Source: Microbacterium oxydans (GTDB lineage Bacteria > Actinomycetota > Actinomycetes > Actinomycetales > Microbacteriaceae). Taken from it: a stretch of 64,000 nucleotides of DNA. Shown in pieces: positions 37,135 to 48,890 of the stretch. The notes under the pieces are model-generated. The model worked only from the letters and a program-made list of their open reading frames with translations. It was not told the DNA's origin and searched no databases. The first letter of the stretch is position 1. Every line of letters starts with the position of its first letter. The stretch covers positions 310,001 to 374,000 of the forward strand of contig NZ_JYIW01000024.1 of the NCBI RefSeq assembly GCF_000956525.1. The letters run 5' to 3'. A program made the translations under genes and the position numbers.

Positions 37135-39372
37135 TCACCCCGTGATCTCCTCGAGGTCGACGCGGTAGGTCTCGCTGCGGCCATCGGGGCTGGTGACGGT
37201 CACGTCGGCTGTGCCGGTGCCGCCGGGGAAGACACGCAACCGCAGGCAGTCGTGGTAGTCGTACTCCGGGCCGTCGACACGGGCGCCCCAGGGGAGTGCG
37301 GTGCCCGGGCGGACGTAGAGCGGCAGCGAGTCGAAGTCGTGCGTCTCGCTCCGCCAGGAGCCGCCGGTGACGGTGTCTCCTGTGAGCAGCGAGGTCCACT
37401 CGCCAGGCGGCAGGTAGAAGTCGACCGTGCCTTCGGCCGAGAACACCGGGGCGACGAGCACGCTCGAGCCGAGCATGTACTGCCGGTCGAGATATGCGGC
37501 CGCCGGATCGTCGGGGAACTCGAGTGCCATCGGCCGCATCACCGGCACGCCGGTCGCCGCCGCATCCAGTCCCTGCTGGTACAGGTACGGCATGAGCCGC
37601 ATCTTCAGGTGCGTGAAGCGACGTGTGACCTCGACCGCCTCCTCGTCGAACGCCCACGGCACCCGGTATGAGCTCGAACCGTGGAAGCGCGAGTGCGAGC
37701 CGAGCAGGCCGAAGGCCGTCCAGCGCTTGAACACCGCGGCATCCGGTGTGCCCTCGAAGCCGCCGATGTCGTGACTCCAGAACGCGAAGCCGCTCAACGC
37801 GAGCGACAGGCCACCACGCAGCGTCTCGGCCATCGAGGCGAACGTCGAGGTCGAGTCGCCGCCCCAGTGCACCGGCATGCTCTGCCCGCCGGCTGTCGCC
37901 GACCGCGCGAACAGCACCGCATCGCCATCGCCACGGGCGTCGGTGAGCACCTCGAACACCGCACGGTTGTACAGGTCGGTGTAGCGGTTGTGCATGCGTT
38001 CGGGGTCGGCGCCGTCGGCCCACACCACGTCGGTCGGGATGCGCTCGCCGAAGTCTGTCTTGAAGCAGTCGACCCCCTGCGCGATCAGTCGGCGCAGATG
38101 CCCCTGGTACCAGGCTGTGGCGTCAGGATTCGTGAAGTCGACGAGCCCCATGCCCGCCTGCCAGAGGTCCCACTGCCACACCGAGCCGTCAGCCCGCTGC
38201 ACCAGGAAGCCCTGATCCGCGGCCTCACGGAACAGCGGCGAGCGCTGCGCGATGTAGGGGTTGATCCACACGCAGACGCGGAGATCCTTGTCGTGCAGGC
38301 GCGCGAGCATCCCCTCCGGATCGGGGAAGACCCGAGGGTCCCACTCGAAGTCGCACCAGTTGAACTCGCGCATCCAGAAGCAGTCGAAGTGGAAGACCGA
38401 CACCGGCAGCTCGCGCGCGGCCATCTCATTGATGAACGAGTTCACGGTCTGCTCGTCGTAGTCGGTGGTGAAGCTGGTCGACAGCCAGAGCCCGTACGAC
38501 CAGGCCGGCACGACCGGTGGTCGTCCGGTCAGCGCGGTGTATCGGCCCAGGACCTCCTTGGGCGTCGGACCCGCGATCACGAAGTACTCGAGCACCTCGC
38601 CCGAGACCGAGAACTGCACGCGCTCCACGGCCTCCGACCCGATCTCGTACGAGACGTGGCCAGGGTCGTTCACGAGCACGCCGTACCCGCGGTTCGAGAG
38701 GTGGAACGGGACGTTCTTGTACGCCTGCTCGGAAGACGTGCCGCCGTCGGCGTTCCACACCTCGACGGACTGCCCGTTCTTGACCAGCGGGCCGAAGCGC
38801 TCGCCGAGGCCGTAGATCAGCTCGCCGACGCCGAGATCCAGCTGCTCGTGCATGAACACGGATGCCGTCGGCGCGCCGCCGCCGCCCTGCCGTGCGTTGT
38901 CGACGACGCCGGGATCCACCTGTGCGCCTGGGGCGAGCTGGATGCAGCCCTGCGCCTTGCCGCCGCTGCCGGTCACCCGCCGACCGTCGACCTCGAACGA
39001 GAGGTCCCACGGCGCACCGGGGGCGATCCTGGCCACGAGCGCGCCGGCGTCCAGCACCCCACCGGTCTGCGACACCGAGACTGATGCTCCGGTCTCGCCG
39101 GCGCCCGGCAGCCGGAACCCGTCATGCCTTCGTCCGCCGGTGTGATGCGCGATGCGCACGCGGATGACGCCCTCGGCGGGGGAGGAGAGGGTCGTTGTCA
39201 GCACCGGCCGATTGAGGACGTCGCCGCGCTTGGCGATCGCCATGGTCGGCGCGGTGATGATCAGACCTGGGCCGTCGGGGGTGTCGGTGGTCTCCGCGAT
39301 GTCGTACGCTTCCTGCGCGTACAGCGCGGTGACGCCGGGACGCAGCTGCCAGAACCCGTCGGTGAACTTCAT
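37135..39372 (-). CDS. GH31 alpha-xylosidase (YicI-like)
   Basis: 745 residues. Resembles E. coli YicI, which removes alpha-linked xylose from isoprimeverose-type oligosaccharides in the cytosol. Nucleophile Asp440 (CFKTDFGERIPTD; the FGE after the Asp is typical of the alpha-xylosidase branch), acid/base Asp506 (HWGGDSTSTF). ATG at 39372 overlaps the TAA of the permease gene (TAATG), so it is coupled to the importer. No signal peptide; works on imported sugar. An alpha-glucosidase specificity cannot be excluded. Confidence 0.9.
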   Translation of the reverse strand: MKFTDGFWQLRPGVTALYAQEAYDIAETTDTPDGPGLIITAPTMAIAKRGDVLNRPVLTTTLSSPAEGVIRVRIAHHTGGRRHDGFRLPGAGETGASVSVSQTGGVLDAGALVARIAPGAPWDLSFEVDGRRVTGSGGKAQGCIQLAPGAQVDPGVVDNARQGGGGAPTASVFMHEQLDLGVGELIYGLGERFGPLVKNGQSVEVWNADGGTSSEQAYKNVPFHLSNRGYGVLVNDPGHVSYEIGSEAVERVQFSVSGEVLEYFVIAGPTPKEVLGRYTALTGRPPVVPAWSYGLWLSTSFTTDYDEQTVNSFINEMAARELPVSVFHFDCFWMREFNWCDFEWDPRVFPDPEGMLARLHDKDLRVCVWINPYIAQRSPLFREAADQGFLVQRADGSVWQWDLWQAGMGLVDFTNPDATAWYQGHLRRLIAQGVDCFKTDFGERIPTDVVWADGADPERMHNRYTDLYNRAVFEVLTDARGDGDAVLFARSATAGGQSMPVHWGGDSTSTFASMAETLRGGLSLALSGFAFWSHDIGGFEGTPDAAVFKRWTAFGLLGSHSRFHGSSSYRVPWAFDEEAVEVTRRFTHLKMRLMPYLYQQGLDAAATGVPVMRPMALEFPDDPAAAYLDRQYMLGSSVLVAPVFSAEGTVDFYLPPGEWTSLLTGDTVTGGSWRSETHDFDSLPLYVRPGTALPWGARVDGPEYDYHDCLRLRVFPGGTGTADVTVTSPDGRSETYRVDLEEITG

Positions 39373-40253
39373 TACTTGACTGCTCCTGCCGTGATGCCAC
39401 GCGTGAGCGTGCGCTGGAAGATGAGGAAGAAGATGAGCGTGGGGATGATGCCGAGCAGTGCGGACGCGCTCGTCGTGGTGACGTCCATCAGGCGGTCGCC
39501 CTGCAGCACGCTGATCGCGACCGGGACGGTCTGATTGGCGTTCGAGGCGAGGAACGTCAGCGGGATGAGGAACTCGTTCCACGTCCAGATGAAGAAGAAG
39601 ATGAGCAGCACCGAGAGCGTCGGGCGACTGATCGGGAAGACCACACGCCAGAGGATCTGCCACCGGCTGGCGCCGTCGAGCGATGCCGCTTCGAGGATCT
39701 CCTTCGGGAAGGTGCCGTAGACGGAGGAGAGCAGGTAGGTGCCGAACGCCGCCTGGATCACCGTGAACACGATGATCACCGCCCACACGTTGTCGTACAG
39801 GCCGACCGATTTGAACATGTAGTACAGCGGGTAGAGCAGCGCCTCCTGCGGCAGCAGGTTGGCGAGCAGGAACAGCAGCACGATCCAGGAGCGCCCTCGC
39901 ACTCGGCCGATCCCGATCGCGAAGGCGTTGAGCATCGAGATCACGACCGCGAGCACCGAGACGATGCCGGCGATGAAGATCGAGTTCCAGACCTTCTCCG
40001 GGAAGTTCACGCGCTCCCAGAACTTGATGATGCCGCCGAAGTCGAGCGTCTCGGGGAACGCGAGCGGCCCGGAGGTCGCGTAGTCGACGGGCGACTTGAA
40101 CGAGTTCACGAGCACGAGGTAGAACGGCGCGATGATGAGCAGCGCGCCGACCACGACGAGCGCGAGCAGCAGCCAGTCGATCGGCCGCTTCTTGGTCATG
40201 CCGCCGCGAGGACGCGTCTTCCCCGGGGTGACGATGGCAGTGGTGGCGTGCAT
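39372..40253 (-). CDS. sugar ABC importer permease (MalG-type)
   Basis: 293 residues, six helices. EAA motif in EAASLDGASRWQILWRVVFP (shown to 20 residues), the contact site for the shared ATPase. No ATPase gene is present in this cluster, as is usual for actinobacterial CUT1 importers that share MsiK. ATG at 40253 overlaps the previous TGA by one base. Confidence 0.92.
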   Translation of the reverse strand: MHATTAIVTPGKTRPRGGMTKKRPIDWLLLALVVVGALLIIAPFYLVLVNSFKSPVDYATSGPLAFPETLDFGGIIKFWERVNFPEKVWNSIFIAGIVSVLAVVISMLNAFAIGIGRVRGRSWIVLLFLLANLLPQEALLYPLYYMFKSVGLYDNVWAVIIVFTVIQAAFGTYLLSSVYGTFPKEILEAASLDGASRWQILWRVVFPISRPTLSVLLIFFFIWTWNEFLIPLTFLASNANQTVPVAISVLQGDRLMDVTTTSASALLGIIPTLIFFLIFQRTLTRGITAGAVK

Positions 40254-41218
40254 CACAGCCCCGCCCTTTCCTTGCGCTCGAGCGAGTTCTGGACGCGGAT
40301 GAAGATGATCGACACGATGACGACGACGATCGTCAGCACGGTGGCGATCGTGGCGCCGTAGCCCACGTTCCGCTTCGTGAAGAACTCCTGATAGGCGTAG
40401 TAGGCGGGTACCAGGGTTGCACCGGCGGGTCCGCCGCGGGTGATGATGTAGACCGGGCCGAACACCTTGAGCGCGGCGATCGTACAGGTCAGCGTGACCA
40501 CGAAGATCTCCGGTCGGATGATGCTCATGGTGATGGCGGTGAAGCGCTGCAGCCAGTTCGCACCGTCGAGCTCGGCCGCTTCGTAGAGCTCGGGATCCAC
40601 GCGCTGCAGCGCCGCCATGAACACGACCACCGGGTAGCCGAGCTGCACCCAGACCATGACGAGCATCAGCACGATCAGGGCTGACGGCATCTGTCCCAGC
40701 CAGTCGTAGGCGGGGATGCCGAACGCGCCGAGGATCTGGTTCAGGGCGCCGTCGCCGCCTGGACGGACGATCCATCCGATCACGATGCCGGCGACCGCGA
40801 TCGGCAGGATCTGCGGCAGGTAGTAGGTGGCGCGCAGGAAGCTGCCGACCTTGCCGCCGAACTTGCGGCCGACGACGTCGAACAGGAGCGCTGCGACGAC
40901 GAGTCCGACGATCGTGGGGACCACGACCATCGCGAGGATCATCCAGACCGAGTTCGTGAACGAGGTCCAGAAGTCGCTGTCGGTGAAGAGCTTCTGCCAG
41001 TTCTCGAGTCCGATGAACTCCGGAGTGCGCACACCCTTCCACTTCGTGAAGGTGAGGTACACGTTCCAGATCAGCGGCACGATGACGATGACCAGCAGCA
41101 GCACGAAGCCGGGAAGCAGGTAGATCCAGTAGGCGCCGGTGCCGCCGCTGCGCTGCGGGATCGACGGCTGTTCCGGTGGGAGCGCCGTGCGGCGGCGCTG
41201 GCGGGTGGCGAGAGACAT
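40253..41218 (-). CDS. sugar ABC importer permease (MalF-type)
   Basis: 321 residues with cytosolic N-tail, six helices and the EAA loop EAAELDGANWLQRF. ATG at 41218 chosen because AGGAG stands six bases upstream; a TTG two codons earlier is less likely. Pairs with the MalG-type permease and the lipoprotein at 41279. Confidence 0.92.
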   Translation of the reverse strand: MSLATRQRRRTALPPEQPSIPQRSGGTGAYWIYLLPGFVLLLVIVIVPLIWNVYLTFTKWKGVRTPEFIGLENWQKLFTDSDFWTSFTNSVWMILAMVVVPTIVGLVVAALLFDVVGRKFGGKVGSFLRATYYLPQILPIAVAGIVIGWIVRPGGDGALNQILGAFGIPAYDWLGQMPSALIVLMLVMVWVQLGYPVVVFMAALQRVDPELYEAAELDGANWLQRFTAITMSIIRPEIFVVTLTCTIAALKVFGPVYIITRGGPAGATLVPAYYAYQEFFTKRNVGYGATIATVLTIVVVIVSIIFIRVQNSLERKERAGL

Positions 41219-41278
41219 GTTCAACTCCTGAAGAGTGCGGGGGCGGCGCCGTCGTGGCCGCCGCCCCGCGAGGGCGGA

Positions 41279-42586
41279 TCAGCGGAAGTCCGCCGTGCCT
41301 TCGTCGTACTGCTCGCCGAGGTTGGCGTCGGTCGTCGCGGCATCCTGCACGCCGGTGATGAGGCCCTGCAGCTCCTGCACGATCACGTCGTAGAACCCGG
41401 GGGCGGGCCAGTCCGGGTAGAAGGCCAGACCGTCCGCGTCGAGGACGCCGTTGAACGTCTCGATGAGCGCCGCGCTCTTCTCGTCCGTGATGTCGGCGGT
41501 GTCCGCGGCGACCGGAAGACCGCCGTTGTTGCCGATGATCGCCTGGATCTCCGGACGCATCGTGATGTCGATGAACTGGTACGCGAGGTCCTTGTTGGCT
41601 GCGTTCTCCGGGACCACCCAGAGGTTGCCCGAGGAGCCGAGCGAGAGGTCGGCGCCAGGGAACGCGGTCATGCTCCAGTCGAAGCCGGTCGCCTCGGAGA
41701 CGAACCGTCCGAACCACCAGGAGCCCGAGACGAAGATCGGCGAGGTGCCGTTGATGAAGGACACGCCGGCGTCCTCCGCCTTGACCGACGAGACATCGGA
41801 GGCGATGTAGCCCTTGTCGACGTATTCCTGCAGCGTCTCGGTCGCCGAGGTGATCTCGGGGCCCTGCCAGTCGACCGGGTTCTTGTAGAGCTGGTAGTCG
41901 TCCACGAAGCCGCGGTCGCCCTCCATGAGCGCGAGCTGGTACCAGAGCTGTCCGAGCGGATATTCGGCGCCGGCCTCGGCCAGCGGGGTGATGCCCTTGG
42001 CGACGAAGGCGTCGAGCACGTCGACGAACTCCGCATAGGTGGTGGGGATCGCGAGCCCGGCCTCGGCGAATGCGCTCTCGTTGTAGTAGACCCCGACGAA
42101 CTCGCCGTAGTTCGGCACGCCGAACCAGGTGTCGCCGCCCATGACGCCGTCTTCCGAGTACTTGGCTGTCGTCTGCAGCGAGGGTGCGAGCTTGTCGGCC
42201 CACCCGTACTCGTCGACGGCATCCGAGATGTCGGTGATCAGCCCGGTCGATGCGAGGAAGCCCGCCGTCGCATTGCCCTTGTTGAACTCCATGAGGTCGG
42301 GGGCCGCGTCGGTGTCGAGCACCTGGCTCGCGGTCTTCTGGATCTGCTCGAACGACTTCTCCTCGAACTCGACCGTGGCGCCGGTCTCCTTCTCGAAGAT
42401 CTTGATCGCCTCGGCCCATGCCTTGCCCATGGCGCTGTCCGCACCCTCGTAGTGCCAGAGCTTGAGGGTGTCGCCGCCACCGCTGTCACCCTCGGATCCA
42501 GCGGTGCAGCCGCTCAGCACGACTCCCGTCGCTGCGAGGGCGGCCACGACGGCCAGGGTCTTCGTCCTGCGGATGTTCCGTGCCAT
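41279..42586 (-). CDS. sugar ABC importer, family 1 substrate-binding lipoprotein
   Basis: 435 residues. Lipobox VVLSGC with Cys27 as the lipidated residue; mature protein begins with a Ser/Gly/Asp linker and then TLKLWHYEG, the start of an SBP_bac_1 fold. AAGGAG lies upstream of ATG at 42586. Probably binds xylose-containing or alpha-glucosidic oligosaccharides for the GH31 enzyme. Confidence 0.92.
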   Translation of the reverse strand: MARNIRRTKTLAVVAALAATGVVLSGCTAGSEGDSGGGDTLKLWHYEGADSAMGKAWAEAIKIFEKETGATVEFEEKSFEQIQKTASQVLDTDAAPDLMEFNKGNATAGFLASTGLITDISDAVDEYGWADKLAPSLQTTAKYSEDGVMGGDTWFGVPNYGEFVGVYYNESAFAEAGLAIPTTYAEFVDVLDAFVAKGITPLAEAGAEYPLGQLWYQLALMEGDRGFVDDYQLYKNPVDWQGPEITSATETLQEYVDKGYIASDVSSVKAEDAGVSFINGTSPIFVSGSWWFGRFVSEATGFDWSMTAFPGADLSLGSSGNLWVVPENAANKDLAYQFIDITMRPEIQAIIGNNGGLPVAADTADITDEKSAALIETFNGVLDADGLAFYPDWPAPGFYDVIVQELQGLITGVQDAATTDANLGEQYDEGTADFR

Positions 42587-42667
42587 CGTCGGCACTCCTT
42601 TCTCGGTGGCCCATGGGGCCGGACACTTCATCGGGTCGGGATGTTCAGTTGTGGGATGCAGCGATCA

Positions 42668-42681
42668 TCGAAGCGTTTCGA
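42668..42681. promoter_or_regulatory. LacI-type operator before the GH31 importer operon
   Basis: TCGAAGCGTTTCGA, near-perfect palindrome centred on CG, almost identical to the site before the neighbouring lacI gene (43759-43770). Confidence 0.65.
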
Positions 42682-42713
42682 CAACGGCGACGACGAAGTG
42701 GAACCCTCCGGTG

Positions 42714-43727
42714 TCACTCCCGTGCGGGAGCGACCGATCCGGCTGGGCGGTAGGTGGGCGGGATCAGGTGGATCTGCGCCGGCAGGTGCGGATCCTCGAG
42801 TCGCTGCACGGCGATCTCGACGGCGAGTTCGCACGAATCCTGCGGGACGAGCGGGATCGTGTCGATCGGAGTGGGAAGCATGGCGGTGTCGAACGATGCG
42901 GCGGCCGAGACGATCGACACGTCGACGCCCACCGCCAGCCCTCGCTCGGCGAGCGCGCCGAGGAGGAGCTCGTGCACATCGTTCGCAGCGTGCACGATGA
43001 ATGCGCGGATGCCGGCGTCGAGTGCGGTGTCGATCGCCACGCGGACGACGGCAGGCTCGGTGACGAGCGCGCCGGATGGCGTCCAGGTCAGCTCGACGCC
43101 GCGTTCGGCGCTGCGCTCCTGCACGCCGTGGAGGAGGCGGCGCGGGAAGTTCGACTTGCGATAGGAGACCTCGGTCTGGCCGAGCAGCAGGATGCGGGCG
43201 CTGCCGGCGTCGGCCAGGCGGTCGACCGCGAGATGCCCTGCGGCCTCGAAGTCCAGGTCGACGCAGGTCAGGTCGCGCTGATCGTCCGGGAGGCCGATGA
43301 AGATCGTCGGCGTGCGGACGGAGCGGGAGATCTCCACCCGTTCGTCGTCGGGTGCGACGTCGAGCACGAGGATCGCATCGACCAGATTGCTCGCGGCGAC
43401 GCGGTTCATGCCCTCGGCGGTCTGCTCATCGGTGAGGAGCAGGATGTCGTAGCCGCGGCGCCGAGCGGCCACGGCGGTCGCGAGCACGAAGGCCATATGC
43501 GTGGGGGCGTGGGTGTCGGCGCGAAGCGGCTCGGTGAGCGCGAAGATGTTCGTGCGCCGACCGGCGAGCATGCGGGCGCCGGCATCCGGCTGGTAGCCGA
43601 GCGAGGTCGCGGCATCCTCGATCCGCCGTCGCGTCTTCTCCGAGACGGGGCGTTTGCCGCTCAGCGCGTAGGAGACGGTGCTGATCGACACACCGGCGGC
43701 CGCTGCCACCTCGTGAATCGTCGTCAT
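42714..43727 (-). CDS. LacI family transcriptional regulator of the GH31 operon
   Basis: 337 residues. HTH at 1-25 (TIHEVAAAAGVSISTVSYAL) with hinge ARMLAGRRTN, then the sugar-binding-protein-like domain ending near PAGSVAPARE. GGAG precedes the ATG. Located upstream of and co-directional with the importer genes; two matching operators, one in its own promoter and one before the importer, point to autoregulated repression relieved by a sugar. Confidence 0.9.
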   Translation of the reverse strand: MTTIHEVAAAAGVSISTVSYALSGKRPVSEKTRRRIEDAATSLGYQPDAGARMLAGRRTNIFALTEPLRADTHAPTHMAFVLATAVAARRRGYDILLLTDEQTAEGMNRVAASNLVDAILVLDVAPDDERVEISRSVRTPTIFIGLPDDQRDLTCVDLDFEAAGHLAVDRLADAGSARILLLGQTEVSYRKSNFPRRLLHGVQERSAERGVELTWTPSGALVTEPAVVRVAIDTALDAGIRAFIVHAANDVHELLLGALAERGLAVGVDVSIVSAAASFDTAMLPTPIDTIPLVPQDSCELAVEIAVQRLEDPHLPAQIHLIPPTYRPAGSVAPARE

Positions 43728-43758
43728 CGGGACTCCATCGTCGCTCTGTCTCTGCCGT

Positions 43759-43817
43759 CGAAGCGCTTCGCTTCCGGCTCTTCAGCGATGATAGACAGCC
43801 CGCACGAGCGAGCGCAA
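43759..43817 (-). promoter_or_regulatory. promoter and operator of the GH31-cluster lacI gene
   Basis: Minus strand: -35 TTGCGC (43817-43812), 18-bp spacer, -10 TATCAT (43793-43788), then the perfect palindrome CGAAGCGCTTCG (43759-43770) about 17 bases downstream of the -10, inside the transcript start region. Typical layout for autorepression. Confidence 0.65.
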
Positions 43818-43949
43818 GCTTTTTGTGGTTCCTGGCAACATATCGACGATGGACGGTCTACGTGCCGCATCGCCATCGGGACCGGCGACGCCGATCAGGA
43901 GGGCGACGGGGTCTCGATGGGGGAGGGGATTCGAGGCCCCGCCGCCGGC

Positions 43950-44408
43950 CTAGGAATCGATGCGGATCGAGGCGATGACCTCGGAGTACTCGGTCTCGCC
44001 GACCGGGGTGAAGCCGACGCGGAGGAAGAAGGCCTCCGGCCCGTCGTCACCGGCTTCGTAGATGACGTCGACGTGGTCGACGCCGCGCTTGCGCGCCTCG
44101 TCGATCAGGCTCTCGACCGCGAAGCGGCCGATGCCGCGTCCCTGGTCGTCGGCGTCGACGTTGATGCGCCACAGCACGGAGCGGAAGTGCTCCTCCGGTG
44201 CCTCGTCGTCGAAGTTGGCGCTGACGAACCCGACGACGGTGTCGCCGTCGAGCACGACCCGCTGCCAGGAGGTCTGGGGATTGATCACGGTCGCTGCGAT
44301 GCCGTAGGACACCGGAGCGAGGAACTGCTCCTGCCCGGGCTTGAGCGACAGGTTGTTCACGGCGACGATCGTCGCAGCGGAGAGTTCGACCATTCGCAGT
44401 TCGGACAT
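43950..44408 (-). CDS. GNAT family N-acetyltransferase
   Basis: 152 residues. Acetyl-CoA loop DDQGRGIGRFAVESL and beta4 segment LWRINVDA, with the late motif AFFLRVGFTPVGE. The RMVELSAATIVAVNNLSLKPGQ N-terminus (core NNLSLKPGQEQF) recalls spermidine/aminoglycoside-like acetyltransferases, but the acceptor is not predictable. ATG at 44408 follows a TAGCCT box by six bases. Diverges from icd. Confidence 0.88.
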   Translation of the reverse strand: MSELRMVELSAATIVAVNNLSLKPGQEQFLAPVSYGIAATVINPQTSWQRVVLDGDTVVGFVSANFDDEAPEEHFRSVLWRINVDADDQGRGIGRFAVESLIDEARKRGVDHVDVIYEAGDDGPEAFFLRVGFTPVGETEYSEVIASIRIDS

Positions 44409-44414
44409 GACCCC

Positions 44415-44420
44415 AGGCTA
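44415..44420 (-). promoter_or_regulatory. -10 box TAGCCT, leaderless promoter of the GNAT gene
   Basis: TAGCCT on the minus strand ends six bases before ATG at 44408. Confidence 0.6.
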
Positions 44421-44529
44421 ACCCCTCGCGCACGGGCGCACACGCATCGCGTGAAGAAATCCGTCGCAAGGATGACGGTGGACGAACGCGGCGTCGACCG
44501 CCCGGAACGCGGGCCGGAGGCCGCTCAGG

Positions 44530-44535
44530 TATCTT
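44530..44535 (+). promoter_or_regulatory. possible -10 box TATCTT of icd
   Basis: TATCTT within a tandem GGTATC...GGTATC stretch, about 41 bases before the GTG start of icd. No clear -35. Confidence 0.35.
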
Positions 44536-44576
44536 GGTATCGAGACAAATCGACCTCGTGAACGGAGAACCTCCCG

Positions 44577-46796
<2,220 letters not shown>

Positions 46797-46803
46797 CACG
46801 GAG

Positions 46804-46849
46804 ACACGACGAAGGGCGGATGCTGCGAAGCATCCGCCCTTCGTCGTGT
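46804..46849. terminator. bidirectional terminator between icd and the L,D-transpeptidase gene
   Basis: 21-bp perfect arms (46804-46824 and 46829-46849, core GAAGGGCGGATGC) with loop GCGA. It uses the same GGCGGATGC core as the terminator at 6405-6438. Confidence 0.85.
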
Positions 46850-46886
46850 GCGCTGCGGCGTCTGTGGCGACGACCGTGAGGTCTCG

Positions 46887-48374
46887 CTAGTTGTGCACCG
46901 CGACCTCGAGGCCGACGGGCGACCAGTCGTAGACGTACTTGGCGAGATCCACCGGCAGGTTGACGCAGCCGTGGCTCATCCGGTTGCCGAAGTTGTTGTG
47001 CCAGTAGGTGCCGTGGAATCCGATGTTCGTCGTGAACCAGGTGATCCACGGCACGTTCTCGGTGCAGTAGGGCGCACCGGGGTAGCAGCCCATGTCCTGC
47101 ATGCGCGTGTGCGCGAAGACCTTGAAGTTGCCGGTCGGAGTCAGGGTGCCCGGAAGTCCGGTGGAGACGGCCCAGGACTGCACGACGTTGCCGTTCTCGT
47201 ACAGGGTCGCGCGCTGCGAGCCGAGGTCGATGTCGATGCGGCGCGCCAGCGTGACGACCTCGAACGGCGTCTCGGAGACCGTGAGGGCGAAGTTGCCGTT
47301 GCCGGTCTGCAGCTGCGCTGCGAAGTCCTCGGCGACGCCGGAGGTGTCGGACAGAGCGCGACCGTTCGCGCCGACCTGCTCCTGGCGCAGCACGGTGCCG
47401 GCTGAGTCGACGATGTTCGTCTCGTTCACCGGCGCCCGGTCGACGAGGCCGGGGAGCGCATCGACGGTCGACTGGATGACCGCGGGGTCGGCCTCGATCT
47501 GCAGCTTCCCGTCATCGTCGACGACCGACAGCCAGCTGGCCACGACGTCGGGCGTGACAGGGACGGTGCGCTCTTCGCCGATGTAGAACCCGGCGGTCGA
47601 GAGCATGGTGTTCAGCGCTGCGGCCGTGGTGGCTGCGTCGTCGTCGGAGACCGCAGCGAGCGCTTCGGCGGGGCCGCCGGGGTACTCGAGCGTCTGCGCT
47701 CCGCCTGCGACGGCGTCGCTGAGGGCAGCGGTGAGGTCGTCGATGTCGATGCCGGTTCCGGCCTCGGAGGGAGTCGTGACGTACTGCTGGGTCGCGGCGT
47801 CGAAGACGACACCGGCGTCGACCGGGTCGACGAAGCTGCTGGGGACCGCAGCGCGCAGCGCACTGGTCGCGGTGGCGGCATCGAGGGTGATCTCGCCGGG
47901 GATCGCAGCACCCATCCAGGTGGTGACGTTCCAGAACGGGCGCTCGGCGAACGCTTCGTCGGCCAGCGCCTTCGCGTCGATCGTCGCACCGAGGTCGGCC
48001 CCGGAGAGCACGGTTCCATCGCCTGCGCCGGTCAGCGTGATCTCGGTCGATGCGAGCTGCGCGTCGACCGCGTCGGCGGCGGCGCCCGGCGTGAGGAAGC
48101 CGACCGGGATGCCGGCGACCGTGGAGCCGGGGGCGATGAGGAACATGGAGGCCGCGCCGGCGCCGATCGCGACGACACCGAGTCCGAGTCCGATCCAGAG
48201 GCCGAGGTGCCGCTTCTTGGGCTTCGGCTCGATCGGGGCCCAGGCGAGCGGCTGGTCGCCGGTCGGCGGCTGCGCGTCGTCGGATGTCTCGGCGGGCGTC
48301 AGCGGAGTCGTCGTCGCGCGGTCATCGCCGAACGATTCGGTCTTCTCGTTCTGCGCGGAGATCAGATCGGTCAC
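46887..48374 (-). CDS. membrane-anchored L,D-transpeptidase with YkuD domain
   Basis: 495 residues: Pro/Asp-rich cytosolic N-tail (1-54), one membrane helix (about 57-80), a long outer region with repeated PG-binding-type modules (about 85-370), then the YkuD domain. Active site His454 (IGFHGTYW) and SHGCVN with His468 and Cys470. Such enzymes make 3-3 cross-links in peptidoglycan. Start is GTG at 48374 after GGGGGTGAG. Faces icd. Confidence 0.93.
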   Translation of the reverse strand: MTDLISAQNEKTESFGDDRATTTPLTPAETSDDAQPPTGDQPLAWAPIEPKPKKRHLGLWIGLGLGVVAIGAGAASMFLIAPGSTVAGIPVGFLTPGAAADAVDAQLASTEITLTGAGDGTVLSGADLGATIDAKALADEAFAERPFWNVTTWMGAAIPGEITLDAATATSALRAAVPSSFVDPVDAGVVFDAATQQYVTTPSEAGTGIDIDDLTAALSDAVAGGAQTLEYPGGPAEALAAVSDDDAATTAAALNTMLSTAGFYIGEERTVPVTPDVVASWLSVVDDDGKLQIEADPAVIQSTVDALPGLVDRAPVNETNIVDSAGTVLRQEQVGANGRALSDTSGVAEDFAAQLQTGNGNFALTVSETPFEVVTLARRIDIDLGSQRATLYENGNVVQSWAVSTGLPGTLTPTGNFKVFAHTRMQDMGCYPGAPYCTENVPWITWFTTNIGFHGTYWHNNFGNRMSHGCVNLPVDLAKYVYDWSPVGLEVAVHN

Positions 48375-48466
48375 GCACTCACCCCCCGGTTCATCAAACG
48401 TGTCCTATTTGACAATGGTACGTGATGGGAGGTAACGGGGATGCAACGGTCGTCGGACCGTGCCGG

Positions 48467-48871
48467 TCAGTCGATGATCGCGATGCCGTCGATCTCGACG
48501 AGCATCTCCTCGCGGGGGAGTCCGGTGAAGACCGTGGTGCGGGACGGCAGCACGCCGTTCGTCGTGTGCGCCGTCACGAACTCGCCGTATGCGTCGTTCA
48601 TGATCGGGAAGTCCTCGCGCTTCGTGAGATACACGCGCAGCATGACCACGTCGTCGAAGGTCGCGCCTGATGCCTCGACGATCGCCTTGACGTTCTCGAG
48701 CGTGCGGGTCGTCTGCGCTGCGACATCGCCGGGGAACAGGTACTCGTTCGTCACCGGGTCGACGGGTCCCTGGCCGGAGACCTGCACGAACGGGCCCTTG
48801 CGGATGCCCTGGGAGAACGTGTGGGCGGGGGCGGGGGCGGCGTCGGTCGAAACGCGGGTCTTCGCAGTCAT
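48467..48871 (-). CDS. RidA family protein (enamine/imine deaminase)
   Basis: 134 residues. Hydrolyses reactive 2-aminoacrylate-type enamines released by PLP enzymes. Family blocks FSQGIRKGPFVQVSGQGPVD (20 residues), QTTRTLENVKAIVEASGA and the C-terminal VEIDGIAI are intact. The conserved Arg (usually IPSR or LPAR) appears as LPSRTTV. Divergent from a PLP deaminase-like gene across only 25 bases, which fits clean-up of its products. Confidence 0.9.
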   Translation of the reverse strand: MTAKTRVSTDAAPAPAHTFSQGIRKGPFVQVSGQGPVDPVTNEYLFPGDVAAQTTRTLENVKAIVEASGATFDDVVMLRVYLTKREDFPIMNDAYGEFVTAHTTNGVLPSRTTVFTGLPREEMLVEIDGIAIID

Positions 48872-48877
48872 GATTCC

Positions 48878-48890
48878 AGCCTAGTAGCCT
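48878..48890. promoter_or_regulatory. back-to-back leaderless promoters of the ridA-like and PLP-enzyme genes
   Basis: Minus-strand TAGGCT (48883-48878) lies six bases before the ATG at 48871. Plus-strand TAGCCT (48885-48890) lies six bases before the ATG at 48897. Only 25 bases separate the two start codons, so each -35 region must lie inside the other gene. Confidence 0.65.
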
